A stretch of 64,000 nucleotides of DNA from Hyphomicrobium methylovorum (GTDB lineage Bacteria > Pseudomonadota > Alphaproteobacteria > Rhizobiales > Hyphomicrobiaceae): positions 3,204,501-3,268,500 of the forward strand of contig NZ_QHJE01000001.1 of NCBI RefSeq assembly GCF_013626205.1, given 5' to 3'. How positions within the stretch are numbered: the stretch's first letter is position 1; each line of letters starts with the position of its first letter. Below, piece after piece: positions 34,106-43,325 of this stretch. Below the pieces are notes generated by a model that made no database searches, was not told where the DNA came from, and saw only the letters and a program-made list of their open reading frames with translations. A program made the translations under genes and the position numbers.

Positions 34106-35463
34106 GCTGCACTCGTCGCTAAATAGCTGTTTCTTGTTTGTTTTGATTTTTCAGGCAACGGAAGTTCTGCGATGAGCGTGACGCCCTGTGCGTCATTGCT
34201 CGTAACAACATTGAGTTTACCGCCGAGAATGGCGATACGTTCCCGCATTCCAATCAGTCCGAAACCGCGATTGGAGGTGGCGGAAAGTCCGGTGCCGTCA
34301 TCGGACACGGTCACTTCAAGCGTCCGCGGGCTGGAGATCCGCGCCGTCAACGTGATCGTTGAGGGCTTGCCGTGACGGACCGCGTTGCTGGTGCCTTCCT
34401 GCAGGATGCGGAATGCCGTCTCTTCGATGTTGGCGGGAAAGCGTTCGTTAGTAACTTGCGAATTGAATGTGATGCCCGGCCGCCGGGTTCGCCAAAACGC
34501 GATGAGATTTTCAACCGCATGGTCCAACCCCTGGTCGATGAGCAGCGCCGGACGAAGACGGCTCAGAATGCTGCGCAGATGCAACTGCATATGCTGGACG
34601 TTCTGGCGAATGGCCTTGGCGCGATCGCTAACGGCGTCTTTCGCGTCGCGCGATAAATGCGAGGGGATCGATTGGGCATCCACGTCCACGGCAAACAGGA
34701 ACGGGCCGATCTCGTCGTGCAGGTCGCGCGCGATTTCCGAGCGTTCTTCCTCAAGTACCGTCGAGAGTTGCTCGTTGAGGCGGTGGTTCTGCTGCTCGGA
34801 CGCGTTTAATTCGTCGGCCATGCGGTTAAAGGCGCGGTAAATGTCCTGCAGGTCTTGCGGGCCTGTCTCTGAGACCTTGGCTGTGTAATCGCCTTGGCCA
34901 ATGCGATGAAGCGCGGCGGAGAGATCTTCGAGCGGACGAAGCGCTCTGCCGAGAATGGCGTAGATCAAACTCAAAACGACCGCGCAGAAGGCCGTTACGA
35001 TCAGCAGTTTCAGTTTCAGATCTTCCCAGACTTCCGACACTTCGTTGTGCGGATCGGCGTCTATGCGTAGTTGGCCGAGGTTTTTGGATGCGCCGGGCAG
35101 AGGGAAGGTGCGCGAATAGGAATGGCGTCCCAGCAGATCGAACAGCCAAGCCGGAGGTGGATCGGCGGGTGGTTTGAGTTGGGAAACGTCGACGACCTCA
35201 CCGTCCGGGCCGATGAGCCGCGCCACGAGATGACGGTCTCCGTTAAACGACGCGATGGTTCGGCGGACGTGCGCGGCAGGATCGGTGCTGGAGTCGATGG
35301 ATGCCATGGCTTCCATCACGGCGCTGTCGCCGACTTCGATGGCCGACGACATTTCCAGATCGATCTTCCTCAGACCTGCCCAGTAGGTGAGCACGCTCGC
35401 TACCAAAAGACACGCGGCCAGGACGAGGGCAACCAACAGCAGCAAGCGTCGTCTAAGTGGCAT
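34102..35463 (-). CDS. Sensor histidine kinase, HisKA_3 (NarX/DegS-like)
   Basis: About 453 residues from the ATG at 35463. Two membrane helices (near 5-30 and about 160-185) flank a periplasmic sensor of some 125 residues. They are followed by a HAMP domain (RALRPLEDLSAALHRIGQGDY), the HisKA_3 box (SEIARDLHDEIGPFLFAV, with phospho-His) and a HATPase (EGTSNAVRHGKPSTI, DDGTGL, GFGLIGMRERI). The frame is open 36 codons further upstream, but that stretch is basic and unlike a kinase start. It is paired with the NarL-type regulator by a four-base overlap. Confidence 0.9.
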   Translation of the reverse strand: MPLRRRLLLLVALVLAACLLVASVLTYWAGLRKIDLEMSSAIEVGDSAVMEAMASIDSSTDPAAHVRRTIASFNGDRHLVARLIGPDGEVVDVSQLKPPADPPPAWLFDLLGRHSYSRTFPLPGASKNLGQLRIDADPHNEVSEVWEDLKLKLLIVTAFCAVVLSLIYAILGRALRPLEDLSAALHRIGQGDYTAKVSETGPQDLQDIYRAFNRMADELNASEQQNHRLNEQLSTVLEEERSEIARDLHDEIGPFLFAVDVDAQSIPSHLSRDAKDAVSDRAKAIRQNVQHMQLHLRSILSRLRPALLIDQGLDHAVENLIAFWRTRRPGITFNSQVTNERFPANIEETAFRILQEGTSNAVRHGKPSTITLTARISSPRTLEVTVSDDGTGLSATSNRGFGLIGMRERIAILGGKLNVVTSNDAQGVTLIAELPLPEKSKQTRNSYLATSAA

Positions 35464-35608
35464 CTGACCGGCGGTTCCTAGGGCATTTGTTACATTGTAA
35501 CTTCTTTTGCGTCGAAGACCGTGGTGCGTCAAGTTATACGGGCGAATTTCCCGGGATTTGGCAAAGAACATGCACTGCAGCCTGGCAAAGAAGCCGAGTG
35601 ATCCAGTG

Positions 35609-35803
35609 ATGTCGACCCATTTTAAATCCTACGTGGCGAACCTCCATCGGGTCAGGATGGTCGAATTCATCGACCATCAGTTGGTGCTTGAGGAGCGCCG
35701 TTCGAAGCGTGTAGCGGCCGAAAACCGGGCAAATGCAGCCCAGATGTCCCGCGCCGGAGAATCGCCGCGGACTTTGCCTGCGGCTTCAAATATCGAAGAT
35801 TGA
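35609..35803 (+). CDS. Possible small protein, unsupported
   Basis: An ATG at 35609 opens 64 codons (MSTHFKSYVANLHRVRM...) that would form a charged, helix-prone peptide. No convincing ribosome site precedes it and I recognise no family. It is kept only because it is the best frame in this gap. Confidence 0.25.
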   Translation: MSTHFKSYVANLHRVRMVEFIDHQLVLEERRSKRVAAENRANAAQMSRAGESPRTLPAASNIED

Positions 35804-35942
35804 ACTTCCCACATATTGGAGAATAATTCTACTCGCGTTGCCTAAGTCGGCAATCGCACGCCTCGGCTGAAGTTGCTTCAGAATGGGCGGTTTTTAGGGA
35901 GTCCGGGAAAAAGTACCGGCACCAAACGTCTCATATTCACCC

Positions 35943-35970
35943 AGCGTCTCGTTCTGCGGGTGGAGACGCT
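35943..35970. terminator. Hairpin at the 3' end of the O-antigen ligase-like gene
   Basis: The eight-base arms AGCGTCTC and GAGACGCT have a twelve-base loop and directly adjoin the stop codon of the minus-strand gene. There is no T-run on that strand. Confidence 0.5.
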
Positions 35971-37242
35971 TTAAGCGGACACGATGCTTGGACGGCGCGT
36001 TGTGGGCCGGTCCGCCGCCATCATGCCCCACACCAAACCCAGCAGCAGATAGATATGGCGCCAGTGATCGCTGTCGATCAGAACGCCTTCGCAGAGATTC
36101 CCGACGAGTGCCGCATACACGATCAGGAAGAGCGGCGTTTCACGTCCCCGCAGGAGCGCATGACGGAACCCGACAACGATCGTTGCGACTGCGACGAGCA
36201 GGAATAGGAGGCCTCCGATCCATCCGGCATTGAGGAACATGCTGAGATAGACGTTGTGGACTTCCTCATGATGGTAGAAGCGCGCGAACACCTGCGAGCC
36301 GATACCGAATGGGTTTTCCAGGATCAGCCCGACGGCTTTCATCTGCCCGCCGAAGCGACCGTTTGGCCCCACATCGTAGGATTGCGTCAGAGCGGTACGC
36401 TGCTCGAGCAAGCTGGCGATCGCGTTCGATTGCAGGGCGACTGCGAGGAGCATAACCAACGCCATCGCTCCAAACAGGATGAGTGCCCCGAGCTTGACGC
36501 GCTCGCGGTTCGTCCGCACCGTGATCGTATAGAAGTAGACGTAGAGCGAGACGGCGATTGCAGCCGCAGCCCACGCACCGCGCGAGAAGCTGAACAGGAT
36601 GCCCGCTGCGAGTATGGCTGCCGCCACGATCGGCATGATACCGCGATGAAGCGGACGAACCAGCCAGAGATGCAACGCGGTCAACAGCGGGGCGATCAAA
36701 AATGGCCCGAATACGTTCGGATCTTTGAACGGTCCGGAGGCGCGGTCGTAGCGGGTAAAGCGATCGTATGCGCCGGGCAAGAGATCGAGATAACCGACGA
36801 TACCGCATAGAGCTGCAATGACACCGGCGATCAGGAACGCATTGAGAATAAGCGGCATGTGCGCTTCGGGCCGCTTCGCCACGAAGCTTGCGAACAGGAA
36901 CGCGGCGCCGACGAGATAAAGGCTTACGATCATGTATGAGGTTGCAAGCGCGCTGTCCCGTGCGGGGATGGCGCTCAGGAACCCGGAGGCCGTGATGACC
37001 AGCAGGATTGCAAATCCCGCCCAAAGCAACGGTTTGCTTTGCGTCAGCCCTACGACGGGCAACAAGATCATCAGGCCGAGTGTCAATGCGTCGACGGGCG
37101 CTGGTTCGCTGAACACGATTGAGCTCAACGCGATCGTCAACCACACGCACGCCAACGCAATGCGATGCACGTATCCGTTCGTGCGCGCACGGCCGAAATC
37201 GATGTAAGCGGTGTCTGGCGCCAGGGCGGCGGACGACATCAT
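35971..37242 (-). CDS. O-antigen ligase / EPS polymerase family membrane protein
   Basis: A protein of 423 residues with about eleven hydrophobic helices and a Wzy_C-type loop (ENPFGIGSQVFARFYHHEEVHNVYLSMFLNAG) with the typical HN in front of a helix. Probably polymerises or ligates the repeat unit of the exopolysaccharide made by this cluster. It is 33 bases downstream of the phosphoglycosyltransferase gene and on the same strand, so it is in its operon. It differs clearly from the paralogue at 5.3 kb, so the two likely handle different glycans. Confidence 0.87.
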   Translation of the reverse strand: MMSSAALAPDTAYIDFGRARTNGYVHRIALACVWLTIALSSIVFSEPAPVDALTLGLMILLPVVGLTQSKPLLWAGFAILLVITASGFLSAIPARDSALATSYMIVSLYLVGAAFLFASFVAKRPEAHMPLILNAFLIAGVIAALCGIVGYLDLLPGAYDRFTRYDRASGPFKDPNVFGPFLIAPLLTALHLWLVRPLHRGIMPIVAAAILAAGILFSFSRGAWAAAAIAVSLYVYFYTITVRTNRERVKLGALILFGAMALVMLLAVALQSNAIASLLEQRTALTQSYDVGPNGRFGGQMKAVGLILENPFGIGSQVFARFYHHEEVHNVYLSMFLNAGWIGGLLFLLVAVATIVVGFRHALLRGRETPLFLIVYAALVGNLCEGVLIDSDHWRHIYLLLGLVWGMMAADRPTTRRPSIVSA

Positions 37243-37275
37243 TGCAGCGTTTCTCTCAAGCGGCTTGCGAAAAGA

Positions 37276-38799
37276 TCAGTACGCGTTTTCCGTTTTCAGC
37301 AGGGCAATCGGCGTCTTGAGAAGGATGGAGAGGTCAAGGAACACACTCCAGTTCTCGATGTAGTAGAGATCGTGCTCGACGCGCTTTTCGATCTTCTCCT
37401 CGGTATCGGTCTCGCCGCGCCAGCCGTTGATCTGTGCCCAACCGGTAATGCCCGGCTTCACCTTGTGACGTGCGAAGTAGCCGTCGACGACCTCGTCATA
37501 AAGCTGATCGCCAGCTTTTGCTTTGACGGCGTGGGGACGCGGGCCGACCAGCGACAGCGATCCGCAGAGGACGTTGATGAGCTGGGGAAGCTCGTCGAGG
37601 CTCGTTTTGCGGATGAAGCGGCCGACGCGCGTGACGCGCGGATCGTTCTTCGTCACCAGCTTGGAAGCGGTGGCGTCGCAACGGTCGGTGTACATCGAGC
37701 GGAACTTCAGCACTTCGATCAGCTCGTTGTTGAAGCCGTAGCGCTTCTGGCGGAAGAGCACCGGTCCGCGGCTTTCCAGCTTTACGGCAAGCGCGATGAT
37801 GAGCATCAGCGGCGCGAAAAGCGCGAGGGCCACGGTTCCGACGATCTTGTCGAAGAGCCATTTCGATACGGAGTTCCAATCCGAGATCGGCTTGTCGAAC
37901 AGGTCGATCATCGCGACCGAGCCGACATGCGAATAGGTGTGCGGAGAAAAGCGGATCCCAGCGGCACGAGCGGGCATCTTGATCGCGGCCGGAAGAACCG
38001 AAAGACGGGTCGCCAGGTTCGAGAGGCGAGCTTCGGCAGCGAGCGGAAGAGACACGATCACGAGATCGAGCGTTTTTGCGCGGCTCATGCGGATCAGGTC
38101 GTCGACACCGCCGAGATTGGGATAGCCAGAAATCTCCGACGGTGCGCGTGCGTCGCCACGGTCGTCAAAGACGCCAGCGATGCGGACGATCGAATTCGGA
38201 TCGGCTTCCAGATCATCGATGAGCGCCTGGGCTACGGGCCCCGTGCCGTAGATGGCGGCGCGCTGGCAGAGACGGCCGGACCGGGCGGCCGCTTTCACGA
38301 AGCACCCAGCGGCGACGCGGATGGCGATCAATGCGAGCGCACCCGAAGCAAACCAGGTGAGCAGCCAAACGCGAGAGACATCCTGTCCGATCTTTAAGAA
38401 GAACACGCCAGCAACCAGAGCGGCGAACGCCGTCGTCCAGCCGAGCATCACGGTCGGCATGTTGCGGACATAAGCCGAGAGCGCGTGCAGGCTGTAGAGA
38501 TTGAGCATGCCGAAGCCGAACACGGTCGCTGCGCCAACCAGGGCCGTCGCGAGCGGGTAGGTGGTGTTCTGCAGGACGCCGGTGTCAACGTAGAGCTGGG
38601 CGATGGCGAGGCCAAGGAGAGCTACGGTCAGGAACTCGATGGCGCGAATGCTGCCGCGGACGACAACCGGCGACATCGTGCTCTGAGCGGCCGTGCGGCG
38701 ATCGTCGATCAGTTTCGGACGACGCGCGGCACGGTGTGCCAATTTCGCGTCGGCGAAGTTGATGACCGTCGAGGTGAGCATGGAGTGCGAAAGTGCCAT
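37276..38799 (-). CDS. Undecaprenyl-phosphate glucose phosphotransferase (polyprenyl PGT)
   Basis: A protein of 507 residues. Four or five membrane helices (about 45-165) are followed by a Rossmann-like CoA-binding-type domain ([18 protein letters not shown]) and a C-terminal bacterial sugar transferase domain. The latter includes LLFDKIVG-type entry, [45 protein letters not shown] and [18 protein letters not shown]. It starts EPS synthesis by putting a hexose-1-phosphate, commonly glucose, on undecaprenyl phosphate at the inner membrane. It is within the EPS cluster, followed by the polymerase gene. Confidence 0.93.
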   Translation of the reverse strand: MALSHSMLTSTVINFADAKLAHRAARRPKLIDDRRTAAQSTMSPVVVRGSIRAIEFLTVALLGLAIAQLYVDTGVLQNTTYPLATALVGAATVFGFGMLNLYSLHALSAYVRNMPTVMLGWTTAFAALVAGVFFLKIGQDVSRVWLLTWFASGALALIAIRVAAGCFVKAAARSGRLCQRAAIYGTGPVAQALIDDLEADPNSIVRIAGVFDDRGDARAPSEISGYPNLGGVDDLIRMSRAKTLDLVIVSLPLAAEARLSNLATRLSVLPAAIKMPARAAGIRFSPHTYSHVGSVAMIDLFDKPISDWNSVSKWLFDKIVGTVALALFAPLMLIIALAVKLESRGPVLFRQKRYGFNNELIEVLKFRSMYTDRCDATASKLVTKNDPRVTRVGRFIRKTSLDELPQLINVLCGSLSLVGPRPHAVKAKAGDQLYDEVVDGYFARHKVKPGITGWAQINGWRGETDTEEKIEKRVEHDLYYIENWSVFLDLSILLKTPIALLKTENAY

Positions 38800-38894
38800 T
38801 GATGCGTCGTCCCATTTCCGAATGTGACGACGGAAGAAGCAGGCACTGTGCCAAGGGAGTTAAGAGCCGTTAACCTGCAATCGTGTTGCTGGCG

Positions 38895-40013
38895 CTAATC
38901 TTGAGGTGTCGGCGACGTGTAGAAGTTGAGAACGCCTGTCGTCATAGCTGCGACCGTGAATTTCCTGGCGATTGCGTCGCGCAGGCGTGCGCTTTTGGCG
39001 CGTGCCAGTTCCGGGGTGGCGAGAATTTCACGGAGCGCGGCCGTCAGTGCAGGGACATTATCCGGAGCGACTAGAGCCGTATCCGTGCCTGCAACAATCT
39101 CGGGTATGCCACCGACGTTGGTCGCGATCAGCGGTAGCCCAGCGGCGGCGGCTTCTAGGACGATGTATGGAAAACTTTCGGCCCGCGATGGCACAACCAT
39201 GATGCGCCCGAGAGCGAAGGCGTCATAAGCCGGAAGTGCTCCGGTGAAGCGGACGCGTCCGTCCAGGCCTAACTCGGTCGCCATTGCCTTGAGCTTGTCG
39301 CCATCCGGCCCCGATCCGACGATCGTCGCTGTTAGATTTTGGGGCGACAGGTCCGCGAGGGCTGCGAGCAGCAGATCGACGCCTTTGAGATCACGGAGTT
39401 CGCCGACGAACAGGAGGTCCGTCGCGTCGCGCATCGGTGTGATCTGTTTGAAGTCGGCGAGCTTCAGGCCGTTTGGAATGATGCGCTCGGGTGCACCACT
39501 GGAGTTCACCTTCTGGCGATAGAGATTGGCGGCATACGCGCTTTCGAAAATCATCCCGTCGGTGACGTATTCTAGTACGCGTTCTGCGAAGAACAGTCCG
39601 CGCTGCTCCAGCGAACCGGGCTTGTGATTGAGTGTGCCACCGTGGGGCGTATAGAACGATTTGACGTCGCGACCGCGAAGCCAAAGGCTCGCTCCGGCGA
39701 GGCGCGCATAAGCCCCGCCCTTCGCGCCATGTCCGTGCAACACGTCGACGTTGAGTTTTTGCGCGTGGCGGCGAACTTTTGCCGCCGCCGAAATATCGCC
39801 AATGCCGGGCTTACGGCTCATAGGCACGCGCTCGACACCGAGAGTCAGTAGAGGCGCAATCGCTGCGAATTTAGACCGCGTCAGCGCGTTCTCGGCGGTG
39901 CTGTCAGCAAAGATGCCGACATCATGCCCGCGTTCGGCTTGGGCTGCTGCCAGGTCGAGAACGTGGCGAAACAAGCCGCCCACTGGGGCGCGAAGACAAT
40001 GGAGGATGCGCAT
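38895..40013 (-). CDS. Glycosyltransferase family 4 protein
   Basis: A GT-B enzyme of 372 residues. N-terminal VGGLFRHVLDLAAAQAERGHDVGIF and VLHGHGAKGGAYARLAG precede the donor-binding domain with FVGELRDLKGVDLLLAALA and SRAESFPYIVLEAAAAGLPLIATNVGG. It probably adds a sugar to the lipid-linked EPS unit. It is 37 bases after the Wza-like gene and about 95 bases before the phosphoglycosyltransferase, all on one strand. Confidence 0.9.
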   Translation of the reverse strand: MRILHCLRAPVGGLFRHVLDLAAAQAERGHDVGIFADSTAENALTRSKFAAIAPLLTLGVERVPMSRKPGIGDISAAAKVRRHAQKLNVDVLHGHGAKGGAYARLAGASLWLRGRDVKSFYTPHGGTLNHKPGSLEQRGLFFAERVLEYVTDGMIFESAYAANLYRQKVNSSGAPERIIPNGLKLADFKQITPMRDATDLLFVGELRDLKGVDLLLAALADLSPQNLTATIVGSGPDGDKLKAMATELGLDGRVRFTGALPAYDAFALGRIMVVPSRAESFPYIVLEAAAAGLPLIATNVGGIPEIVAGTDTALVAPDNVPALTAALREILATPELARAKSARLRDAIARKFTVAAMTTGVLNFYTSPTPQD

Positions 40014-40050
40014 TCCAAGGAACTGTTACATGAGGAGGATAAGACGTGTT

Positions 40051-40743
40051 TCAGAAAAATCTCTCGAACACGTAAACCGTGTCGCCGGGCCGAACGGCTG
40101 CAGCGCCGGGAACCTCGATCTGCTGGAGTACGCCGCCAACATTTCGTGAAATCCGGAAGCTGCGTTCGCTTGCGCGCTCGGTGTATCCGCCTCCGATGGC
40201 CACGGCGGTTTCGACCGTCATGCCGGAAACGTAAGGGAACTGTCCGGCGTTTTTCACTTCACCGAGGATAAAGAATGGTCGGTTCTGCTGAATGTCGATC
40301 GTGACCTGGGGGTCCTTCACGTATTCCTGGCCAAGCCGCGAGCGGATCGCGGACTGAAGGGCGTTGGTCGTCAGGCCGCGTGCCCGAACGCTGCCGATGA
40401 GCGGGACCGCGATTTTGCCCTCGTGGTCGACTGTGTAAAGCCGCGAGAGGTTCGGCTGCCCGTATATGAAGACGCGGAGCCGATCGCCGGTGTCGAGAAG
40501 GTAGGGGCCATCATTGTCTGCAACGATTTCAGCGTGAACGACAGGAGCCGGCATCACCAGCGGCGGGCCCCACGCGACAGCGTCAGCGGAGGCAAGCGTG
40601 ACGGGCACGGGATAGCCATCGGCGTTCGGCCCGGCGGCGCGCTCGGCAACAAATTCGTCAGATGTGTAGACACCCAGGCTGGCGCACCCGCCTGTAAGAA
40701 GCGGAGCGGCGAGGGCCAATACGAAAACCACGCGAGACGGCAT
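40051..40743 (-). CDS. Wza-like polysaccharide export outer-membrane lipoprotein
   Basis: About 230 residues from the ATG at 40743. A lipoprotein signal ending in the lipobox LLTGGC puts the mature Cys near residue 20. The poly_export domain (DTGDRLRVFIYGQPNLSRLYTVD) and an SLBB domain (NRPFFILGEVKNAGQFPYVSGMTVETAVAIGG) follow. It builds the outer-membrane exit channel for the EPS. It is divergent from the Wzz-like gene across a 160-base promoter region, and is the first gene of the minus-strand EPS operon. ATG codons at 40773 and 40776 are alternative starts. Confidence 0.9.
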   Translation of the reverse strand: MPSRVVFVLALAAPLLTGGCASLGVYTSDEFVAERAAGPNADGYPVPVTLASADAVAWGPPLVMPAPVVHAEIVADNDGPYLLDTGDRLRVFIYGQPNLSRLYTVDHEGKIAVPLIGSVRARGLTTNALQSAIRSRLGQEYVKDPQVTIDIQQNRPFFILGEVKNAGQFPYVSGMTVETAVAIGGGYTERASERSFRISRNVGGVLQQIEVPGAAAVRPGDTVYVFERFF

Positions 40744-40904
40744 GACTGAAATTCCAATGCGTACGACGTTCATCACGCTAGCGGCGCAAGGTTAAGAAAT
40801 GCTGATGCGGTGTATTTATCTGACGCGCTTAATCAGTTGCTAACTGAAGGCACGGCTTATTCGGGACAGGAATTGCGCTTTTTTTAGCAAAGTTGAGCCC
40901 GAGT

Positions 40905-43226
40905 ATGCCGTCCCGCTCTCATGCGTCACCCGACGATATTCAAATGTCCGCGGTGGTTGACGCGCTTCGTCGCGCCGTGCCGCGTTTGTTGTTGCTCTGC
41001 TTTCTCGTAGGCGGGCTGACGTATGCCGTCGCGTCGCTGATGGCGCCGCGGTATCAGAGCGAAGCTGAGCTTGCCATTGTCGCGCGCGGCGCTTCCGGCT
41101 CGTTCTCCGATGCCCGCAACCAGGGCTCCGGTCCGGATCTCATCACGACGCGGATGGACAAGGAAGCGATCAATACGCATGTGCGCGCAATGCAGTCTAC
41201 GGATCTTCTTGAGAAGATCGCGACAGATCTGAAGCTTGAAGAGCGGCCTGAGTTCAATAGCGCGCTCGGGCCGGTTGATACGATCGACAGCCTCTTACGT
41301 ATGATCGGGATCGGTGCGCCGCGCTCTGGTGAGACGGCGCGCGATCGCGTTTTGAATGCGCTGCGCGAGCGGCTGGAAATCTACACCGCGAAGGAAAGCC
41401 GTTTCATCGGCGTCCGCATGACGGCAACGGACCCTGAGATTGCTGCGCGGATTGCAAATGCGCTTGCGGAGTCCTATCGCGCGTCTCTCGCTAAACAGGG
41501 CGTTGCGGAAGTCGACGATCTGCAGGGCGTTCTGACATCGAAAATCGGAAAGCTTGCGAGCGAAGTTGCGGCGGCTGAGACGGCTGTCGACCGGTTTCGC
41601 GGTAAAATCGATGGCTTTCGTGGCGGCGCTCAGAATACCGGTCTCAACGAACAGCAGATGTCGGAGCTGACGGCCGAACTGACGAAGACCAAAGCAGCGC
41701 GCGGGGAAGCCGAAGCGCGTGCGGCATCGGCGCGCGAAATGATGACGAACGGTTCGGCGGACGCGCTTCCCGATGTGCAGAAGTCTCCGCTCATTCAAAA
41801 CCTCGTACAGCAACGCGTCGGGATTGAGCGACAGATTTCCGAGCTTTCGGCGACGCTGCTTTCAGGCCATCCGCGTATGCGGCAGCTGAAAGCGGATCTC
41901 GCGGGTCTCAACGTTCAGGTTCGAAACGAGGTATCGAAGATCGTCGATAGCCTAGACAAGGAAGCCAAAGTTGCGCGTGGGCGCGAGGCCAGCATTGAGC
42001 AGAGCCTCGCCGACATCAAGGCACGTGTGGTCAGCAATGCGCCGGAAGAAGCGCAATTGCGACAGCTTGAGACGACCGCCAAGGCGAAACGCGCAGAGCT
42101 TGAAAATTTGCAAGGGCAACTTGAGGCGAACCGCAAGAAGCTCGATGCGCGTGCGCAGCCCGTCGAAGCGCAGATCATTTCAAACGCGCAAGCGGAAAGC
42201 GTTCCTGTGTTCCCGAAGAAGGGACGCATGGCGGCACTGGCGGCTGCTGCTGCGTTGATGTTTGGCGTTGCCTGGACGGTGACGAAAGCTCTTTTTGTCG
42301 AAGCGCGACGCGCCGAGTCTGGACAAAATCCCCGGCGCAAGAAATTGCCGCGCGCTCGTGCTGGCGCAGAGACTCGACGTGTGCGGACCGAACCCGTTCT
42401 GGACGAGGGCATCGTCGCTGCTTCGGAGCCTGATCTTCCGTTATTGCCGGAGGCGGAAGCCGCGGTTGTGTCCGAACCGGCGATGGAACCACAACCAGAG
42501 GCAGAGCCTGTCGCCGTTATCCCCGTGCCGATTATCGAGGCGGCCGACGTTACGACTGTCGCATCGCTGCTCATCGAGCGGCGGCCAGAATCCGGCGGAT
42601 ATCGCACGATCATTACGGGTGCAACTGAAGCGATTGATCCCTCGAAGGACGCGATCGCGCTTGCGAAAGCAATGGCGCAGGCTGGCGGACAGGTCATCTT
42701 GCTCGATTGGAGCCCGGCAGGTGAGGGCATCGTCGAGGTCTCGGGTCCGGGCTCTGGTCCCGGTATCAATGATCTCATGCGCGGCGAGGTGAGCTTCGAA
42801 GCGATCATTCAGCGGCTAACGGGAACGAGCGTGCACGCCATTGCGACGGGCACCGCCCTTGGCGCCGATTTTGGTGCGCTTGCCAGCGAGCAGATGAATC
42901 TCGTGCTCGACGCGCTTGATGAAGCCTACGATCATATCATCGTTGTCGGACGGCATCGTGGGGAAGCGCGTCGGTTGTTCGAAGTCATCGAAGGCCGCTT
43001 CGATGCGGGCGTTACCGTATTGGGGAATGCTGGAGAGGCGACGGTGGATGGAACGGCTTCCGCGGGCCTGGCGGACGTGCGCGTGCCCGGGACATTCCTC
43101 GGTTTTGACGTTCAAGGCATCGAGCTCATTGATCTCGCAGGCGCTAACGAAGAAGTTGCGAAAGACCGTTCACGGATAGATCGGATCATGCGCCCTCGTG
43201 GAGACGATATCGCGCGTTCGGCTTGA
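40905..43226 (+). CDS. Wzz/GumC-type chain-length protein with a degenerate BY-kinase domain
   Basis: About 773 residues from the ATG at 40905. A first membrane helix (about 30-50), a long periplasmic coiled coil with the Wzz domain (SEAELAIVAR, GHPRMRQLKADLAGL) and a second helix (about 440) are followed by a cytoplasmic linker rich in Pro/Glu and a BY-kinase-like domain (about 590-760). In that domain the Walker A position reads ITGATEAIDPSKDA without GKS/T, Walker A' is LLDWSPAG and the Walker B Asp is missing (HIIVVGRH). No Tyr-rich tail exists. Thus it is probably a scaffold rather than a kinase. It controls EPS length and export with the Wza-like protein. Confidence 0.9.
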   Translation: MPSRSHASPDDIQMSAVVDALRRAVPRLLLLCFLVGGLTYAVASLMAPRYQSEAELAIVARGASGSFSDARNQGSGPDLITTRMDKEAINTHVRAMQSTDLLEKIATDLKLEERPEFNSALGPVDTIDSLLRMIGIGAPRSGETARDRVLNALRERLEIYTAKESRFIGVRMTATDPEIAARIANALAESYRASLAKQGVAEVDDLQGVLTSKIGKLASEVAAAETAVDRFRGKIDGFRGGAQNTGLNEQQMSELTAELTKTKAARGEAEARAASAREMMTNGSADALPDVQKSPLIQNLVQQRVGIERQISELSATLLSGHPRMRQLKADLAGLNVQVRNEVSKIVDSLDKEAKVARGREASIEQSLADIKARVVSNAPEEAQLRQLETTAKAKRAELENLQGQLEANRKKLDARAQPVEAQIISNAQAESVPVFPKKGRMAALAAAAALMFGVAWTVTKALFVEARRAESGQNPRRKKLPRARAGAETRRVRTEPVLDEGIVAASEPDLPLLPEAEAAVVSEPAMEPQPEAEPVAVIPVPIIEAADVTTVASLLIERRPESGGYRTIITGATEAIDPSKDAIALAKAMAQAGGQVILLDWSPAGEGIVEVSGPGSGPGINDLMRGEVSFEAIIQRLTGTSVHAIATGTALGADFGALASEQMNLVLDALDEAYDHIIVVGRHRGEARRLFEVIEGRFDAGVTVLGNAGEATVDGTASAGLADVRVPGTFLGFDVQGIELIDLAGANEEVAKDRSRIDRIMRPRGDDIARSA

Positions 43227-43325
43227 TGACGTTGGAACTGCAACGCGGCGGAGAAAGCACGAAGTTTGCATCGCGCGGAGCGATGTTTCGATAACGGACA
43301 CAGAAGAGTGGTTTGAGTTAACGCT

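Larger units (their letters stand above)
35464..35970. other. 507-base gap upstream of the kinase
   Basis: It holds the presumed promoter of the two-component operon, a possible 64-codon plus-strand ORF (35609-35803, listed separately), and a hairpin that abuts the stop of the membrane protein gene at 35971. I recognise no conserved regulatory motif in the remainder. Confidence 0.5.

Noticed and set aside
37165-38397. 410-codon plus-strand ORF
   Set aside because: It is antisense to the phosphoglycosyltransferase gene, which has full family motifs; the translation is highly charged, as expected of a shadow frame.
41915-42808. 297-codon minus-strand ORF
   Set aside because: It is a Ser/Ala-rich shadow of the Wzz-like gene.
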